Part shown: in pieces, positions 17,291-26,883 of the stretch | Layout of the letters: each line of letters begins with the position of its first letter | Numbering within the stretch: position 1 is the first letter of the stretch | Origin: Clostridium beijerinckii | GTDB taxonomy: Bacteria; Bacillota; Clostridia; Clostridiales; Clostridiaceae | NCBI RefSeq assembly: GCF_036699995.1 | Contig: NZ_CP144906.1 | Coordinates: 4,351,001 to 4,415,000, forward strand | Length of the DNA stretch: 64,000 bases | Direction of reading: 5' to 3' | Made by a program: the position numbers and the translations under genes | Notes under the pieces: model-generated | Database searches by the model: none | Told to the model about the DNA's origin: nothing | Seen by the model: the letters and a program-made list of their open reading frames with translations, nothing else

Positions 17291-18645
17291 TATAATACCT
17301 CCATCAACGCTTTAGCTTTGTCTATTGTCTCTAACCACTCCTCTTCTTCAATAGATTCCCATGTTATTCCTCCGCCAACTCCTAAGTAAGCTTTATCCCC
17401 TTTTTTTATAATAGTTCTAATAACTATGTTAAAATCGCTATTTCCTCTTAAATCAAAGTACCCTATAGAGCCTGTATAGATATTTCTTTTCAGCTTCTCA
17501 AGCTCTTCTATTATTTCCATTGCTCGTATTTTAGGCGCACCTGTAATTGATCCCCCAGGAAAACACTCCCTTATGCACTTTACTGAAGACACATTTTCTC
17601 TTAATCTTCCTTCTATTGTTGCCACAAGATGAAATACAGTCTCATACTCCTCTAATTTAAAAAGCTCTGTAACTTTTACTGATTTAGGTTTACAAACTTT
17701 ACTCAGATCATTCCTTTCTAAATCGACAATCATTAAAAGCTCTGATTTATCTTTTTCCGAAGCCATTAACTCATTTCTATTTCTCTCATCTTCCTCATAA
17801 TCTTTTCCTCTAGGTCTAGTTCCTTTAATAGGTCTTGTTTGAACCTTACCATCTATAATTGATAAAAATCTTTCAGGTGAAGAACTTATTATTTGAAAAT
17901 CTTCAAAATTCATATATGCTGAAAATGGTGCTTTATTTGTATTTCTCAATTTTCTATATATTTCATATGGCTTTTCATTATTATTACACCATATTCTTCT
18001 AGTCATATTAGCTATATATACATCTCCACTTCTTATATATTCTTTAAGAGATGCTATAGCTTTTTTATACTCTTCTTTATCAAAATTTGAAAAGAATTCA
18101 TTATTTGTTTTTTCTAAATTTACTGGAAGCCCCTCAATATAATTCTTTAGGCACTTTTCTATATTTAGTATGCTATTTTTAGATTCTTCAAGTTGCCCAA
18201 CTGAAGTTATATAAGTTTTTTTATTTTGTAAATCAAAGATTATTAGATTGTCAAAGAAAATAAAAATACTATCAGGTATACTAAAATCTTCCTTTGATTC
18301 ATCTGGCAGACGCTCTAACACTCTTCCTATATCATAAGAAAAATAACCAATAGCACCGCTCACAAAAGGAATGTTGCTATTAATACTGATTTTATAATTC
18401 CCAATAATTTCGTCTAATTTTTCAAATGGATCTACATCGTTATATTCTTCATTATCAATAGTTACTTTTCTCCCTCTAGAGATAAATTTTTTATATGGAT
18501 TCAATCCAATAAAGGAATACTTTGATAACAATTTGTCTTCTTTCGAACTATCTAAAAATATAGAATCTTTACTATCATTAAAAAGATCATATGTATAAAA
18601 AGGATCATAATATGTATTTAACTCTTTAATCTTAAAATCTATCAT
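17290..18645 (-). CDS. pabB: Aminodeoxychorismate synthase component I
   Basis: Chorismate-binding subunit that, with PabA-derived ammonia, makes 4-amino-4-deoxychorismate. 451 residues with the N-terminal anthranilate-synthase-I-like domain and the C-terminal chorismate domain: YIANMTRRIW, ISSSPERFL, TRPIKGTRPRG, then SVKCIRECFPGGSITGAPKIRAMEII-type sequence (FPGGSITGAPK) and GYFDLRGNSDFNIVIRT. The PIKGT lysine is the mark of PabB-type (amination with ammonia, no lyase step) as opposed to PIAGT in TrpE. Start overlaps the pabA end by 14 bases; AGAGGT lies before the ATG. Confidence 0.93.
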   Translation of the reverse strand: MIDFKIKELNTYYDPFYTYDLFNDSKDSIFLDSSKEDKLLSKYSFIGLNPYKKFISRGRKVTIDNEEYNDVDPFEKLDEIIGNYKISINSNIPFVSGAIGYFSYDIGRVLERLPDESKEDFSIPDSIFIFFDNLIIFDLQNKKTYITSVGQLEESKNSILNIEKCLKNYIEGLPVNLEKTNNEFFSNFDKEEYKKAIASLKEYIRSGDVYIANMTRRIWCNNNEKPYEIYRKLRNTNKAPFSAYMNFEDFQIISSSPERFLSIIDGKVQTRPIKGTRPRGKDYEEDERNRNELMASEKDKSELLMIVDLERNDLSKVCKPKSVKVTELFKLEEYETVFHLVATIEGRLRENVSSVKCIRECFPGGSITGAPKIRAMEIIEELEKLKRNIYTGSIGYFDLRGNSDFNIVIRTIIKKGDKAYLGVGGGITWESIEEEEWLETIDKAKALMEVL

Positions 18646-19222
18646 TTCTAAACCTCTTGCACTCTAAAATAAAATTCCCTAAGATTTTATGGCCTTCTTC
18701 CGTAAGTTCTGCTTCTGGATGGAATTGAACTCCATATATAGGTAGTTCATTATGTCTAATCCCCATAATTACCCCATCTGACGTTTCTGCCGTAACCACT
18801 AATTCTTCTGGGAGTTTCTTCTTATCAATAATTAGGGAATGATATCTTGTTACCTTTAATGGATTCTTAACATTATAGAATATCCCACTATTATTATGTA
18901 TTACTTCACTTATTTTACCATGCATAGGCCTGTCACCTTTAATTATTTCTCCGCCAAAATAATGTCCTATACACTGATGTCCAAGACATATACCCAATAT
19001 TGGAGTTTCATTTTTAAATTTATCAATAATATCTAGGCACAAGCCTGCTTGCTTGGGATTTTTAGGTCCTGGTGAAATAACTATACCATAATATTTATTC
19101 TTTCTTATGCTCTCCATATTAATTTTATCATTTCTAACTACATCTACAATTTCCCCAATTTCTTCAAAATATCTGACCAGATTATATACAAACGAATCAT
19201 AATTATCTATCATTAGTATCAC
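18632..19222 (-). CDS. pabA: Aminodeoxychorismate/anthranilate synthase glutamine amidotransferase
   Basis: Class I glutamine amidotransferase that supplies ammonia to PabB. Motifs: MIDNYDSFVYNL at the N-terminus, oxyanion loop ISPGPKNP, nucleophile Cys in GICLGHQCIG, and the His/Glu pair in VQFHPEAE. About 196 residues, normal length. Start choice: ATG 19231 lies directly against AAAAGGA with no spacing, GTG 19222 lies 9 bases from it, and ATG 19213 is 18 bases away; GTG 19222 is preferred. With no trp genes nearby and pabB/pabC following, a folate role is more likely than tryptophan, though such proteins can serve both. Confidence 0.9.
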   Translation of the reverse strand: MILMIDNYDSFVYNLVRYFEEIGEIVDVVRNDKINMESIRKNKYYGIVISPGPKNPKQAGLCLDIIDKFKNETPILGICLGHQCIGHYFGGEIIKGDRPMHGKISEVIHNNSGIFYNVKNPLKVTRYHSLIIDKKKLPEELVVTAETSDGVIMGIRHNELPIYGVQFHPEAELTEEGHKILGNFILECKRFRNDRF

Positions 19223-19526
19223 TTTAATCATTCCTTTTTAACTTTAGTTATTATAAATATATATGTTATTATTAAGTTTCAGCATTTCTATCTTAATTGA
19301 ACTCTTGGCCTTAGCCTACTATAATTTTAAATATAAGTTTACTATTTCAACATATATGCTATTAGTTGCATACTTATTTTAACATTAAATAAAACACTGT
19401 TCCATTGATTGTATTTTCTCGTTCATAATTTTAAATTATATCTAGTCGTTCTTACGCTTCTTAATAAATTATATTGTTATCTCGTATTACCACCTAATAA
19501 TTACCTATATGTATAATATATAATTT
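19223..19526. other. Intergenic region between pabA and cfa
   Basis: 304 AT-rich bases. Must contain the pab promoter (minus strand). No strong hairpin or further ORF was seen; the end of cfa lacks an obvious terminator here. Confidence 0.4.
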
Positions 19527-20708
19527 TTATTTATTATACATATATTCTCTTGTCATAGGAAGATCATCATTTATTCCTTTAGAAATTAGTAATTGATGAA
19601 TATCTATTATTCCATTATTAAACATTGCCGCACATGAACAAAGATAAAGTTCCCACATTCTTATAAATTCTTCATCAAACATTTTAGAAACTTCACTTAG
19701 ATTGTTATTAAAATTCGCTCTCCAATATAGTAAAGTCTTAACATAATGCCTTCTAAAATTTTCAACATCGATAGTATGGAAATTATAATTACTACAAATG
19801 TCTATAATTTCTCTAAAACTTGGAATAACTGCTTCTTTAAGAATATACTTTTTAATCCATGGATCTACAGAATATTCTTTTAACGAATTAATATAATCCA
19901 ATAAACATAGACCTTTTGGTTTTAAGACAGAATCAATATTTTTTATAAATAGTTCATAATTCTCTCTTCCTATATGCTCAATCATACCAACACTTACAAC
20001 TCTATCAAATGATAATCCACTTTCAGCTAAATTTCGGTAATCCATAAGTCTAACTTCTAGTAATTTTTCAAGCTTTCTTTCTTTTATTCTTTCATTAAAT
20101 TTTTTATATTGCTCTTGGCTTAATGTAATTCCAATACCATGAACACTATATTTTTCTGCCGCTTCAATAAGTAAAGATCCCCACCCACATCCTACATCCA
20201 AGACGCTCATGCCTTCTTTTATGTTTAACTTTGCTAGTATATGATTAATTTTATTAATTTGCGCGTCATGCAAACTATCATTATTTGATTTAAAATATCC
20301 ACATGAATATGTCATAGTATCATCAAGCCATAAGCTATAGAAATTATTTCCTATATCATAGTGCTCTTGAATCTCACCTTTTTGTTTTTTTGAAGAATTG
20401 GATTGAAGAATCGTGTTTTTTACTTGCTTACTACCTGATGAAATTTTATCAATCTGACTAATAAATATATTTATAACTTCAAATAAATCTCCTTTTATCT
20501 CTATATTCCCTTTAATATAAGCTTCACCAATCGCAAGGAACGTACTTCTAATTAAGTCTTTTTTACTTATTTCCCCCTTAATATTTATTTCGAATTGAGG
20601 TGTACCCTTCCCTATAATAAATTCTTTATTATTTTGAAACTTAATCCTATATGGTATATCATCGAACCTTGATAAATATTTAACATAAAGACTATTTATT
20701 AGATTCAT
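19527..20708 (-). CDS. cfa: Cyclopropane-fatty-acyl-phospholipid synthase
   Basis: Adds a methylene bridge from S-adenosylmethionine to unsaturated acyl chains of membrane phospholipids; cytoplasmic, acts on the inner membrane surface. 393 residues: an N-terminal lipid-binding domain and the SAM-binding motif VLDVGCGWGSLLIEAAEKY (about 169-187), preceded by QEHYDIGNNFYSLWLDDTMTYS, a Cfa hallmark, and followed by VSVGMIEHIGRENY. GGAATTCTAT lies before the ATG. Stands alone between the direct-repeat block (20733-20886) and pabA. In solventogens and stress-exposed bacteria such enzymes harden membranes against acid and solvent (known of the family). Confidence 0.93.
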   Translation of the reverse strand: MNLINSLYVKYLSRFDDIPYRIKFQNNKEFIIGKGTPQFEINIKGEISKKDLIRSTFLAIGEAYIKGNIEIKGDLFEVINIFISQIDKISSGSKQVKNTILQSNSSKKQKGEIQEHYDIGNNFYSLWLDDTMTYSCGYFKSNNDSLHDAQINKINHILAKLNIKEGMSVLDVGCGWGSLLIEAAEKYSVHGIGITLSQEQYKKFNERIKERKLEKLLEVRLMDYRNLAESGLSFDRVVSVGMIEHIGRENYELFIKNIDSVLKPKGLCLLDYINSLKEYSVDPWIKKYILKEAVIPSFREIIDICSNYNFHTIDVENFRRHYVKTLLYWRANFNNNLSEVSKMFDEEFIRMWELYLCSCAAMFNNGIIDIHQLLISKGINDDLPMTREYMYNK

Positions 20709-20732
20709 ATAGAATTCCTTTCTATAATTTAA

Positions 20733-20886
20733 ATACTGATTAATTTATACTATTATATAATTTCAAATATGCTATACATTTAATTCTATATTTAATATAA
20801 ATAATTAAAGAGACAGTCGAGAACGCATAATAATTTTACGCTTCTCTAACTATCTCTTAACTAACTTCTCAACTCATTTCATTTTT
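20733..20886. repeat. 150-bp direct repeat, copy A (with hairpin)
   Basis: Nearly the same sequence as 22265-22413 in the same orientation: shared blocks ATACTGATTAATTTATAC, TATAATTTCAAATATGCTATA, AATAATTAAAGAGA and AGTCGAGAAC. Each copy contains a terminator-like stem on the minus strand; here GAGACAGT/ACTATCTC with an inner GAGAACG/CGCTTCTC. It lies between the RlmI-like gene and cfa. Confidence 0.85.
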
Positions 20887-20937
20887 GTATAATTATCTTT
20901 TTCCTCATTTTATTTGCTAATTTTTTTGTTACTTTCT

Positions 20938-22125
20938 TTAGTACATTTTTACAATCACAACTTTTAAATAATTTCCCTCAGGAAATTTATCTGTAACTGC
21001 AAAATCTTCTGGAAGAGTATGTTCTTCTAGAATTTCATAATTTCTATGTGATTCTTTAAAAGCTTCATCTATAAACTTCTTAAATTTGCCCATATTAAAA
21101 GTAGCACAGTTTGTTGAAGCTACAATTACTCCTTCATCTTCTGTTATATCTATAGCTGATTTAACCAATCCTTTATAGTCTTTTGCTGCACTGAATCTAT
21201 TATCTTTTGATGTCGCAAAGCTTGGCGGATCAAGAATAACCACATCAAATTTTAATTCTTCCTTTTTTGCGCGTTTAAAATATAGGAAAATGTCTTCAAC
21301 AATTATTTCATGTTTTGTGAAATCAATATTATTTATAGTAAAGTTTTCAGTTGTTTTTTCTAGACTTCGGCTTGCTAAATCAACACTTGTAGTAATAGCA
21401 CCACCTTTTGCAGCTGCCATTGAAAATGCTCCTGTATATGAAAAAGTATTTAAAACTCTTTTATTATTGGAGTATTTATCTTTGATAGACTTTCTTACTT
21501 CCTTTTGGTCCAAAAATACCCCAACCATGGCACCATCATTTAAATAAATTGAGAAATTAACTTTATTTTCTTTAACTATAAGAGGTTCAGGTGCTTTTCT
21601 TCCGCAAACATAGCTATCTTCATCTACAACCATGCCATTTTCTTCAAATCTCTTTTTTTCATATATGCCGTCAAAAGAAACTAAGCTTTTTATAGCTTTA
21701 ATTATATTGTCTTTAAATGTATATATACCTCTGCTATACCAAGTGATGAGATAATATTCATCGAAATAATCAATCGTAAGACCTCCTATTCCGTCACCTT
21801 CACCATTAAATACTCTAAATGCAGTCGTGTCTTTTGAATGATAAAACTTCATTCTTTTGGAAAATGCATTTCTAATCTTATCATAGAAAAATTTATAATC
21901 CAAATTACTATTTTTACTATTACTTAAAATCCAGCCACAGCCTTTATTTTGTTTTCCATAATACCCCTTTCCTAAGAAAGCCTTTTTTTCATCTATAAGG
22001 GTTATGATTTGGCCCTCCTCTTTTAAATCTTTTATATTATCAAAAGCTTCTCCAAGAATTAAAGGATATCCATTTTTATATTTCTTAACAAATTCTTTTT
22101 TTACTGTAAGTATTGCTTCTTTCAT
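20938..22125 (-). CDS. Class I SAM-dependent rRNA methyltransferase with PUA domain (RlmI-like)
   Basis: Probable 23S rRNA cytosine-C5 methyltransferase of the RlmI/YccW group. 395 residues: N-terminal PUA domain (about 1-75), central RVFNGEGDGIGGLTIDYF, SAM-binding NTFSYTGAFSMAAAKGGA, acidic VDLASRS, and the catalytic-site-like LDPPSFATSKDNRF. No second catalytic cysteine loop of the NSUN type was sought in detail; the exact base modified is not known from sequence. The gene is bracketed by two 150-bp direct repeats (20733 and 22265), which suggests that it moved or was duplicated as a cassette. AAGGT precedes the ATG at a somewhat long spacing. Confidence 0.88.
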   Translation of the reverse strand: MKEAILTVKKEFVKKYKNGYPLILGEAFDNIKDLKEEGQIITLIDEKKAFLGKGYYGKQNKGCGWILSNSKNSNLDYKFFYDKIRNAFSKRMKFYHSKDTTAFRVFNGEGDGIGGLTIDYFDEYYLITWYSRGIYTFKDNIIKAIKSLVSFDGIYEKKRFEENGMVVDEDSYVCGRKAPEPLIVKENKVNFSIYLNDGAMVGVFLDQKEVRKSIKDKYSNNKRVLNTFSYTGAFSMAAAKGGAITTSVDLASRSLEKTTENFTINNIDFTKHEIIVEDIFLYFKRAKKEELKFDVVILDPPSFATSKDNRFSAAKDYKGLVKSAIDITEDEGVIVASTNCATFNMGKFKKFIDEAFKESHRNYEILEEHTLPEDFAVTDKFPEGNYLKVVIVKMY

Positions 22126-22466
22126 ATATGTATTTACCTTCCCGAAAACTATTGTATTAAATTCTAAATAATTATACCATAAATCTAAACTTGTTAATTA
22201 CTAATTTAAAATTGCATATTTTATCGTGTACACTATATATTATTGTTTTTTTGCTCCAGATTAGATACTGATTAATTTATACCATATATAATTTCAAATA
22301 TGCTATAGATTAAATGCTATATCCAACAGAAATAATTAAAGAGATAGTCGAGAACCCACAATAATTGTATGATCCAACTATCTCTTAAATAACTTCTCTA
22401 TTCATTTCATTTTACTAATATTTGATACATCAAATTCCATATGATATATTTTGTTTAATCTATAAA
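22126..22466. other. Intergenic region between hsp20 and RlmI-like gene
   Basis: 341 bases, of which 22265-22413 are direct-repeat copy B with a terminator-like stem. The remainder is AT-rich and should hold the promoter of the RlmI-like gene; nothing else was recognised. Confidence 0.45.
22265..22413. repeat. 150-bp direct repeat, copy B (with terminator-like hairpin)
   Basis: Partner of 20733-20886. AAGAGATAGT pairs with ACTATCTCTT here without a mismatch; on the minus strand it follows hsp20 and likely ends its transcript. Copy A has the equivalent stem with one mismatch. Confidence 0.85.
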
Positions 22467-22916
22467 CTATTGAATTAAAATTCTACTATCATCTCTTATA
22501 GCTTCGTTTAATTTAGGTAATATAATTTGTAATTCCCCATTTTGAAATTTTGCAGAAATTCTCGATCTATCAACATTCTCAACATGAAAAGCCCTTGATA
22601 TTTTTCCATAAGTTCTTTCTCTTCTAATATAATTATCTTTTTCTTCATTTATTTCTTCATTTCTAAGAGCAGAAATAATCAAAGTATTGTCTCTATATTC
22701 AAGATTTATATCTTCTTTCTTAACACCTGGTAATTCTGCACTAACTAAATATTCATTTTGAGTTTCTCTTATATCAGCATTAAATTTTTGGTTATTTCCA
22801 AAACCCAAACTCATTGGCGAAAAGAAATCATCATTGAAAAATCCATTGAAAAAATCTTCAATTGAGCCTCCCTTCTTATCTATTCCGTTAGTTCTAAAAG
22901 GTATCAATCCAAACAT
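22467..22916 (-). CDS. Small heat-shock protein, Hsp20/alpha-crystallin family
   Basis: ATP-independent chaperone that holds unfolding proteins in solution, acting as a cytoplasmic oligomer. 149 residues: N-terminal arm MFGLIPFRTNG with phenylalanine-rich FFNGFFNDDFFSPMS, alpha-crystallin domain from about residue 47 (ETQNEYLVSAELPGVKKEDI), AFHVENVDRSRISAKFQNGEL near the end, and a C-terminal SRILIQ where the I-x-I motif of the family lies. Corresponds to clostridial Hsp18. AGGAGG precedes the ATG; a sigma-A promoter overlapped by a perfect CtsR box lies upstream. Confidence 0.95.
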   Translation of the reverse strand: MFGLIPFRTNGIDKKGGSIEDFFNGFFNDDFFSPMSLGFGNNQKFNADIRETQNEYLVSAELPGVKKEDINLEYRDNTLIISALRNEEINEEKDNYIRRERTYGKISRAFHVENVDRSRISAKFQNGELQIILPKLNEAIRDDSRILIQ

Positions 22917-22960
22917 ACTAAGACCTCCTTAAGATATTTATTATTTGTTTTTACAAGTAA

Positions 22961-22990
22961 ATTATAACCAAAAGGTCAAAGAAGGTCAAA
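22961..22990 (-). promoter_or_regulatory. Sigma-A promoter with CtsR operator for hsp20
   Basis: On the minus strand TTGACC (22984-22989), a 17-base spacer and TATAAT (22961-22966) form a standard promoter 45 bases before the hsp20 start codon. On the plus strand 22974-22990 reads GGTCAAAGAAGGTCAAA, which fits the CtsR heptad-repeat consensus RGTCAAANANRGTCAAA at every position. The operator covers the -35 element and most of the spacer, so CtsR would block polymerase and heat stress would relieve it. Confidence 0.92.
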
Positions 22991-23125
22991 ATCAGTTTTT
23001 GTTCTTTATTTTTTTTCTCTTACTATATATTTCTATAATATTAAATTATCTTTTACTTAATAGTATTTGCTTTTATTTTCTCTAATTTTTTATTGCTTAT
23101 ATATTTTTTCATGATCTCTATTCTT

Positions 23126-24856
23126 TCACTTTGATTTTAAATCATATTTAGACATCTTTTCAGCTATATTTTGGGCTTGAAGTGATAATTCTTCAGTTGA
23201 TGCCGCAGTTTCTTGTGCCTTAGCTGTGTTAATCTGTATAACTTCAGAGATTTGGTTAACTCTCGTTGTCATTTTCATTATCTCATTTGTTTGATCTTGT
23301 GATGCTAGTGATATTTCGTTGACCAATTTAGCACTATTATCTACATTAACCACTATATTTTGTAATGAATTCGAGGCCTCTTTTGCTAAACCTTCACCTT
23401 TTTTAACTGCAAATAAAGAATTTCCTATTAACATATTAGTATTTTTAACTGCATTTGAGCACTGCTCGGCTAAGCTCTTAACTTCATTAGCTACCACCGC
23501 AAATCCTTTTCCAGTTTCTCCAGCTCTCGCAGCCTCAATAGCTGCATTCAGCGCCAAAAGGTTTGTTTGTGATGCTATATTTTCTATAGAACTTGTAATC
23601 TTTGAAATCTGATCGGAAGATTCAGCAATCTCCTCTATAGATTTCATTAACTCTTCCATTTTGTGATTTCCTTCAGATACAATATTCTTGGTACTTTCCG
23701 ATACTTTATTAGCTTCCTCTGCATTTTGGGCGTTTATAGTAACTTTAGTTAATATTTCATTAAAATTGTCTAAAAGTTGTTCTATTATACTTGCTTGATT
23801 TGTAGCTCCATCTGATAGTTCTTTAGTAATTAGTGATATTTGTTCTGATCTATTTGATGTTAACTCTACCGCCCTGCATATACCATAGAAATCACTATTT
23901 AATGTGTTTATAATACTCTCAAGCGACTCTTGTATAGGAATAAAATCGCATTTATATTGCACATTTTTCTCTAACTCTATATCCAAATTTCCAACTGATA
24001 TTTTTTCTAATATTGTTGTAATATCATCTACATATGAGTCTATCATCTCTATAGCGCTAATCAGATTACTTGCCATCTCCCCCATTTCATCTGTAGATTC
24101 ATAGCTACTTTCAACTTTGAGATTTCCATATAATAATTCTTCAGATATTTCTTTTATATTATTAATTCCTTTAATAAATATATCTGTCAACACACCGCTT
24201 ATTGTTGACGTTATTATTAATGTACTGATCATTATGATTATTATAAATCCTAATATTATATTGTTAATTATATCTACCTTATGTAAAAAATTAGATGTTT
24301 GTTTTTGAGACTGTTTATATACTTCTATAACTTTATCTGCTATGCCATCTATTTGATAAGAATATGTATTTTCCATTACTGCTAAGGCTGATATCTTCTC
24401 TTTCTTATTTATCAATTCCACTATATTACTTCTACTTTTTGCGGCTAATTCTACAGATGAATTAATCTCATCAATTAGTTCATGATCAGGTAGTGTTTCT
24501 TTTAAAATTTTAGAATTACTATCAAATTCTTCAACTTCTTCATTTACTAATTCTAAATATTTTTGCTCTTTCTCCACATCTTCCTCAGCTATTGCTTTAT
24601 AAAGATTTTTATCTATTTTTTGTAGACTAATTCTCATGTTTGATATATTATCTGAAAGTGCATATGATTTCCTATATGACAAATTAGTTTTATAAGAAAA
24701 CATATATAAAATACTTACTATTATAATCATGCTTATTATTGTAAACATATTGATTATTAAGAATGATTTTTTTATTTTCTTATTTATTGGATCTCCTGAT
24801 ATAAGTTCATGTAATCTTTGGTACATAACTGTTTCCCCCCGAATAATAAAATACAT
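23126..24856 (-). CDS. Methyl-accepting chemotaxis protein
   Basis: Membrane chemoreceptor signalling to CheA/CheW. 576 residues: a first transmembrane helix at about 33-54, a four-helix-bundle-like extracytoplasmic sensor domain (about 55-195), second transmembrane helix at about 198-222, HAMP region, and a long cytoplasmic signalling coiled coil with the conserved tip [18 protein letters not shown] and [14 protein letters not shown]. No CheBR pentapeptide at the C-terminus. Two start options: ATG 24856 after AAAAGGAAAA, and ATG 24826 after GGGGGG; 566 residues from the second. The ligand cannot be told. It stands alone downstream of the pentose block, separated by a terminator. Confidence 0.93.
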   Translation of the reverse strand: MYFIIRGETVMYQRLHELISGDPINKKIKKSFLIINMFTIISMIIIVSILYMFSYKTNLSYRKSYALSDNISNMRISLQKIDKNLYKAIAEEDVEKEQKYLELVNEEVEEFDSNSKILKETLPDHELIDEINSSVELAAKSRSNIVELINKKEKISALAVMENTYSYQIDGIADKVIEVYKQSQKQTSNFLHKVDIINNIILGFIIIIMISTLIITSTISGVLTDIFIKGINNIKEISEELLYGNLKVESSYESTDEMGEMASNLISAIEMIDSYVDDITTILEKISVGNLDIELEKNVQYKCDFIPIQESLESIINTLNSDFYGICRAVELTSNRSEQISLITKELSDGATNQASIIEQLLDNFNEILTKVTINAQNAEEANKVSESTKNIVSEGNHKMEELMKSIEEIAESSDQISKITSSIENIASQTNLLALNAAIEAARAGETGKGFAVVANEVKSLAEQCSNAVKNTNMLIGNSLFAVKKGEGLAKEASNSLQNIVVNVDNSAKLVNEISLASQDQTNEIMKMTTRVNQISEVIQINTAKAQETAASTEELSLQAQNIAEKMSKYDLKSK

Positions 24857-25267
24857 TTTTCCTTTTGATAATCATGATTGATTTATCTTTCTGGCTAATT
24901 AATCACCGAAATTAATGATGGTATGAGTATTAATTGCATTATTTTTTCTTTTTACTATTTAATTGATAATGAATTTCATTTACTATTATATCAACTTATG
25001 TACCAAATTCAAGACATATATGAAAAAATATGAAATTTAAATGATTCTATAATTTTTTATAACATGAAAAACCTCGCTATAAATTTGATATCTATAGCGA
25101 GTTTTCCCTTTTACTAATAATTGGACATTTCTATTATTTTATATAGGCTGACAACATTTCATGTGCTTATCCAAACACATCTATGAATCTTTAAAACATA
25201 ACAATTACTTTTACACAAATATTTTCCCTCAACTCCTAGTCTTATATATAGAATAAATTTTCATAAA
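24857..25267. other. Intergenic region between MCP and pentose transporter
   Basis: 411 bases. Holds the terminator at 25073-25101 and, between it and the chemoreceptor, an AT-rich stretch expected to carry the receptor's promoter. No ORF or RNA element seen. Confidence 0.45.
25073..25101 (-). terminator. Terminator downstream of the pentose transporter
   Basis: CTCGCTATA (25073-25081) pairs with TATAGCGAG (25093-25101); on the minus strand it is followed by GTTTTTC, on the plus strand by a TTTT run. It lies about 170 bases beyond the transporter stop. Confidence 0.7.
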
Positions 25268-26641
25268 TTATACTCTTGTATTTAATTCACTCAATACTCT
25301 TTTATGTTCTTTTTCATCTAAGTTATAGAAGAATATTGCAACAAGTTCAATGATTACAAATATTACTGGAATTGCAGTCATTGTGATTAAAATACCATGT
25401 AATGCTGTAGCAGTTTGAGCATGATTTGCAACGTAACCGAATTTCGCTAAAATTAATCCTGGAACAATTCCTCCAATTGCCATACCAAACTTAAAGAAAA
25501 ATCCAACTAACGCGTAAATAACACCACTTGCACGTTTGCCTGTCTTATATTGTCCATAATCAATAGTTTCAGGAATTAGCGCCCATGTGAAGGCACCTGC
25601 AGTAATAGTTCCTAATGCTGCGATTAGTCGTCCTGCAAATACAAGTGGAACCATTGTTGCAGGAATAACAAATAAAGCTATTAACCCAATTGCTTTTAAA
25701 GATAAAGCAGTAAATAGTAATTTTTTCTTTCCCATCCATTTATACATTGATGGCATTAACGGCATAAGTATTAATGCTGGGAGAGTTCCCATTAGACCAT
25801 ACCATTTTACTAAATCTGGCCTTGCAACATTATAAGTAACGTAATAAATTCCAACAGAATTAACGATTGAGTTAACGCCAAAATTAAGAATGAAAAAAAG
25901 ACATATGATAACTAGTGGACGATTTGACTTTAATTGAATAAAAATATCTTTAACATTAATTTTTGCATCTTCGGAATGATCAATTCGGACACGCTCTTGA
26001 GTATTCAAGAAGCAATATATTAGTAGAAGTGCACCTAAAATCCCCATTATTGACATGGTAATTTGCCATCCTGTGCTTGTTTTTCCAGTCATATTTGTAA
26101 ATATTCCAGCTAAAAGAGGTACACCAAAAGAAACAATTAATCCCCCGGTATTTGAAAATAACATTCTAATAGATGTCAAGCTAACAACTTCCTTGTTATC
26201 TTGAGTGATCGCTGAAGTAAGTGCTGCATAAGGAATGTTAACTACTGAATAAGTTACTGATAATAGTATATAAGTAACATAAGCATATACTAATTTTATA
26301 GGATCTGAAAATGCTGGAGTGGTAAAACAAAGGATAGCTACTCCTGCAAAGGGAAAAGCACCATATAAGATATATGGACGAAACCTTCCGTATTTTGTAT
26401 TCGTTTTATCCACTACTGTCCCAATTAGTGGATCCATTACAGCATCAAACAGTCTTACTATCAGAAACATGAATCCAGCTGCTGCAGCGGAAATTCCAAA
26501 AACGTCTGTATAGAAGAATAGTAAATAACTACTTACTGTTTGATAAATAAAGTTACAAGCTAAATCTCCTGTGGCATAACCCACCTTTTCTTTCATAGTA
26601 ATTTTTTCAGAAATCTTAGATGTTACTTGACTGATATTCAT
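25268..26641 (-). CDS. GPH-family sugar:cation symporter (MFS, xyloside/oligosaccharide type)
   Basis: Inner-membrane transporter of the glycoside-pentoside-hexuronide group, importing a sugar with H+ or Na+. 457 residues with about 12 membrane segments. Family signs: MKEKVGYATGDLACNFIYQ at the N-terminus, TDVFGISAAAAGFMFLIVRLFD-A-MDPLIG, and the loop-2 motif VVDKTNTKYGRFRPYILYGA. Directly downstream of the GH43 xylosidase, so xylo-oligosaccharides are the likely cargo. GGAGGATGG precedes the ATG. A 20-bp perfect palindrome lies about 110 bases upstream of the start codon, suggesting its own regulated promoter. Confidence 0.92.
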   Translation of the reverse strand: MNISQVTSKISEKITMKEKVGYATGDLACNFIYQTVSSYLLFFYTDVFGISAAAAGFMFLIVRLFDAVMDPLIGTVVDKTNTKYGRFRPYILYGAFPFAGVAILCFTTPAFSDPIKLVYAYVTYILLSVTYSVVNIPYAALTSAITQDNKEVVSLTSIRMLFSNTGGLIVSFGVPLLAGIFTNMTGKTSTGWQITMSIMGILGALLLIYCFLNTQERVRIDHSEDAKINVKDIFIQLKSNRPLVIICLFFILNFGVNSIVNSVGIYYVTYNVARPDLVKWYGLMGTLPALILMPLMPSMYKWMGKKKLLFTALSLKAIGLIALFVIPATMVPLVFAGRLIAALGTITAGAFTWALIPETIDYGQYKTGKRASGVIYALVGFFFKFGMAIGGIVPGLILAKFGYVANHAQTATALHGILITMTAIPVIFVIIELVAIFFYNLDEKEHKRVLSELNTRV

Positions 26642-26751
26642 TTAAAATCCATCCTCCATTTTTAATTTATAAGATTTTTGTTCATACACTTTTATAAAAT
26701 TTTGTATTCTCTAAATAGCTATCCTCCTTATAATTTAGTATTTATATAGTC

Positions 26752-26771
26752 GGTTGCGGAATTCCGCAACC
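26752..26771. promoter_or_regulatory. 20-bp perfect palindrome, candidate operator for sugar transporter
   Basis: GGTTGCGGAATTCCGCAACC is perfectly self-complementary and much richer in G+C than the surrounding DNA. It has no loop and no U-run, so it is not a terminator. It lies between the GH43 gene and the transporter. IclR- and LacI-family repressors bind palindromes of this sort; the nearby IclR gene (31531) is one candidate. Confidence 0.6.
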
Positions 26772-26883
26772 TTTGACTAGTGCAATATTTTGAAAATCAT
26801 ATATTTATAACTCATTTTGATAAAAACACAAAACAAATCGTTTACCTTTATCTGTTTAGTAAGTGATTCATATTTTAATAAAG

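Noticed and set aside
20733..22413. Insertion sequence around the RlmI-like gene
   Set aside because: The flanking repeats are direct, intergenic and carry no terminal inverted repeats; no transposase is present.
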